A stretch of DNA of 6,577 nt from Marinilabiliales bacterium (GTDB taxonomy: Bacteria > Bacteroidota > Bacteroidia > Bacteroidales > BM523): NCBI GenBank assembly GCA_002869425.1, contig PKSZ01000003.1, positions 1 through 6,577 on the forward strand. Reading direction: 5' to 3'. The notes below the pieces were generated by a model. The model searched no databases and was not told the origin of the DNA. It worked only from the letters and a program-made list of their open reading frames with translations. Shown one piece after another: positions 5,039 through 6,577 of this stretch. Numbering within the stretch: the first letter of the stretch is position 1; each line of letters starts with the position of its first letter. The translations under genes and the position numbers were made by a program.

Positions 5039-6133
5039 ATGCTTATGTTTCACTACAAAGTAGTCCATATAAAGGAATCTGAAAGTTTTAATCGTGCAGT
5101 TAAAACATTAACAAATAAGCTTGAATTGTTTATGAGTGAAGCTGTCATTCCTTTGATTACAATCTTCTTTAAATTTGATTCAGCAGAAGAATATCATTCA
5201 AAGAAATCAAGCATTGAGAAACAGATTCTGAAAGCAAACAAAGATGGTTTTGTACTTGTATTTCCGGTACAGTCTCTTATTGATGAAGTTTTAGTTGGTG
5301 AATTTTTTTATATGGACGAGGGGTGGGATAAGCAGGAGGCTTGTTTGAATAACTTTGTAAGTTATAAGAAGAATAAGGCACTTACTTATTTTTATATCTC
5401 ACAAAATATCTCTGCCGATGAGGCATTTAATGATCTTGATGCCCTGTTCCGGGATTATGCTTTAAGTCATACACAGGTTATCAGGCAATGGAATTATATT
5501 GAGCGAATATTGGATGAAGAAGAGGATGGACAGAATTATCAGAAATTCAATAATGTAAGATCAGAGATATATTCAGATGATTTTCAATTTGGTTATCCTA
5601 GTGCAACGGGCATTGGTCAGCAGTGTGGCGGGGTTCTCCTTGCCGGTTTTGGTTTGCTGGATGATCAATTGGAAGTAAAGTCAGTAAGAAGTGCGGTTCA
5701 GGCAGATGCTCATCAGTATTCAGTTCAGGTTCTGGTTGGGAAGGATAGAGATGAATTGCGAAGCCCTAAGTTCGAGAGAGGTAAGATTCTGATCGGTAGT
5801 GATAAAGCTATGTTTTTTGTTTCAGGAACAGCATCCATTGAAAATCAGCAAACTGTTTATGAGAATAATCCAGAGAAACAATTGTTTAAAACAATTGAAA
5901 ATATAAAGATACTCACAGAAAGAGCGGAAGAAATGTTGAAATGGGAAGCAGATATGAATTGCATGCAATTGAGATGTTATGTGAGACCGGGCTGTAATGT
6001 GCATGGTTTGGAAGAAGTTCTCTTTAATAATTTTCAATGTATGCCGGTAATTGTTGTCGCTGATATTTGTCGTAATGATTTATTTGTGGAAATAGAGTGT
6101 ATTTATAAGTTTTATAGAAGTAATGGATCTTAA
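5039..6133 (+). CDS. Chorismatase-like protein (FkbO/Hyg5/XanB2 type, RidA-like C-terminal domain)
   Basis: This 364-residue cytoplasmic protein resembles chorismatases, which split chorismate into pyruvate plus a dihydroxycyclohexadiene or hydroxybenzoate product. Length fits the family (about 330-360). The C-terminal RidA/YjgF-like half carries the family's blocks in order: WNYIERI at 151-157, NYQKFNNVRSEIY at 166-178, YPSATGIG at 186-193, SPKFERG at 242-248, FVSGTASI at 260-267 and ADICRNDLFVEIE at 341-353. C344 and E351 are 7 residues apart, the same spacing as the cysteine and glutamate I recall as catalytic in Hyg5. The block VRSAVQADAHQY at 216-227 seems to lack the arginine of the usual NPRQ-like stretch, so the reaction could differ. 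There is no signal peptide. ATGs at 5039 and 5045 (MLMF) are both possible starts. It is divergent from the sigma operon and overlaps the next gene by 11 nt. Family call is from motif recall; the product is not determined. Confidence 0.75.
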   Translation: MLMFHYKVVHIKESESFNRAVKTLTNKLELFMSEAVIPLITIFFKFDSAEEYHSKKSSIEKQILKANKDGFVLVFPVQSLIDEVLVGEFFYMDEGWDKQEACLNNFVSYKKNKALTYFYISQNISADEAFNDLDALFRDYALSHTQVIRQWNYIERILDEEEDGQNYQKFNNVRSEIYSDDFQFGYPSATGIGQQCGGVLLAGFGLLDDQLEVKSVRSAVQADAHQYSVQVLVGKDRDELRSPKFERGKILIGSDKAMFFVSGTASIENQQTVYENNPEKQLFKTIENIKILTERAEEMLKWEADMNCMQLRCYVRPGCNVHGLEEVLFNNFQCMPVIVVADICRNDLFVEIECIYKFYRSNGS

Positions 6134-6577
6134 GTTACTAAATGAACCTTTGCCCAAAGATGTGTGTATAGAATTGGGTGTGAGAATTGTAAAGGAAGGT
6201 TCTGATATTGAAGATTTGATGCAGATTTTTTTTAAGGAAAAGAATATGACCGCTCAGCGAGCAGCATGGGCAATTGAGGTCGTTGTTGAGCAAAAACCTC
6301 AATTAGTAAGTCCATACATGCACGAAATGATTGATGCTTTGGAGGGTGATACTACTCAGGCATTTCGAAGAAATGCATTGAAATTCTTAAGAAAAGTGGA
6401 ACTGGGCGACGATGATCTTGGCAAATTAACCAATATTTGTTTTGGCATTGTTCAAAATGCAAAAGAGGCAATTGCAATTAAAATGTACTCCATTTATTTC
6501 CTGCAAAAAGTAACTTTTATGTTCCCTGATTTGGCGCAGGAGCTGTTTTATATACTTCAAAATAACTATGATCAAGA
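6123..6577 (+). CDS. HEAT-like alpha-helical repeat protein, N-terminal part (runs off the right edge)
   Basis: This open frame gives 151 residues and is still open at the window end. It begins at ATG 6123, 11 nt before the stop of the chorismatase-like gene (ATGGATCTTAA), so the two are probably translated together. The protein has no signal peptide or membrane segment. After a short helical lead (VCIELGVRIVKEG, IEDLMQIFFKE) come helix pairs spaced about 35 residues apart: QRAAWAIEVVVEQ at 45-57 with PYMHEMIDAL at 64-73, AFRRNALKFLRKV at 80-92 with LTNICFGIV at 102-110, and AIAIKMYSIYFLQKV at 116-130 with DLAQELFYILQ at 136-146. The recurring R/AxxA and hydrophobic heptad-like spacing is typical of HEAT/ARM-like scaffolds, which bind other proteins rather than catalyse. 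The partner and role are unknown, and no true family is recognised. Confidence 0.75.
   Translation, partial: MDLKLLNEPLPKDVCIELGVRIVKEGSDIEDLMQIFFKEKNMTAQRAAWAIEVVVEQKPQLVSPYMHEMIDALEGDTTQAFRRNALKFLRKVELGDDDLGKLTNICFGIVQNAKEAIAIKMYSIYFLQKVTFMFPDLAQELFYILQNNYDQ

Noticed and set aside
5879..5897. Perfect inverted repeat CAATTGTTT-A-AAACAATTG
   Set aside because: It lies inside the chorismatase-like coding region (around residues 280-288) with a one-base spacer, is AT-rich and has no U-tract, so it is neither a convincing terminator nor a placed operator; chance is likely.
5822..6037. 71-codon open frame on the minus strand
   Set aside because: It is antisense to the conserved C-terminal half of the chorismatase-like gene, with no recognisable features.

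Overview
The window looks like chromosome from a Bacteroidota (Bacteroidetes) bacterium. It is AT-rich and its starts lack Shine-Dalgarno sequences. One promoter-like site matches the Bacteroidota TAnnTTTG type. The gene families are typical of the phylum: a TonB-dependent receptor with a carboxypeptidase-regulatory-like N-terminal domain, DUF2807 and DUF4097 surface proteins, and a short anti-sigma factor with the Bacteroidota-type N-terminus. No rRNA, tRNA, CRISPR array, insertion sequence or clear terminator hairpin was found.

Left block (1-4991, minus strand, read right to left): seven tightly packed genes that look like one operon. The order is an ECF sigma factor (4991-4341), a single-pass membrane anti-sigma factor (4351-3776), a secreted DUF4097-like beta-repeat protein (3786-2692), a DUF2807 'head GIN' lipoprotein (about 2620-1886), two small outer-membrane beta-barrel-like proteins (1880-1374 and 1362-727) and the N-terminal 219 residues of a TonB-dependent receptor (658 to beyond base 1). 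The first three genes overlap by 11 nt each. The later gaps are 5, 11 and 68 nt, plus 71 nt if the DUF2807 gene starts at 2620. The likely logic is an envelope-responsive sigma/anti-sigma switch co-transcribed with the exported and outer-membrane proteins it controls or senses.

Centre (4992-5038): a 47-nt AT-rich divergent intergenic region. It contains a TAACTTTG box facing right, a 9-bp direct repeat 22 bp apart, and a weak ECF-like AACC/CGTC pair facing left.

Right block (5039-6577, plus strand): a 364-residue protein that resembles chorismatases (FkbO/Hyg5/XanB2 type, with a C-terminal RidA/YjgF-like fold), overlapping by 11 nt a HEAT-like alpha-helical protein that runs off the window. 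The chorismatase-like gene is the most unusual item, because such enzymes usually supply benzoate-type starter units for pigments and other secondary metabolites. Whether the two blocks are functionally linked cannot be told from this window.
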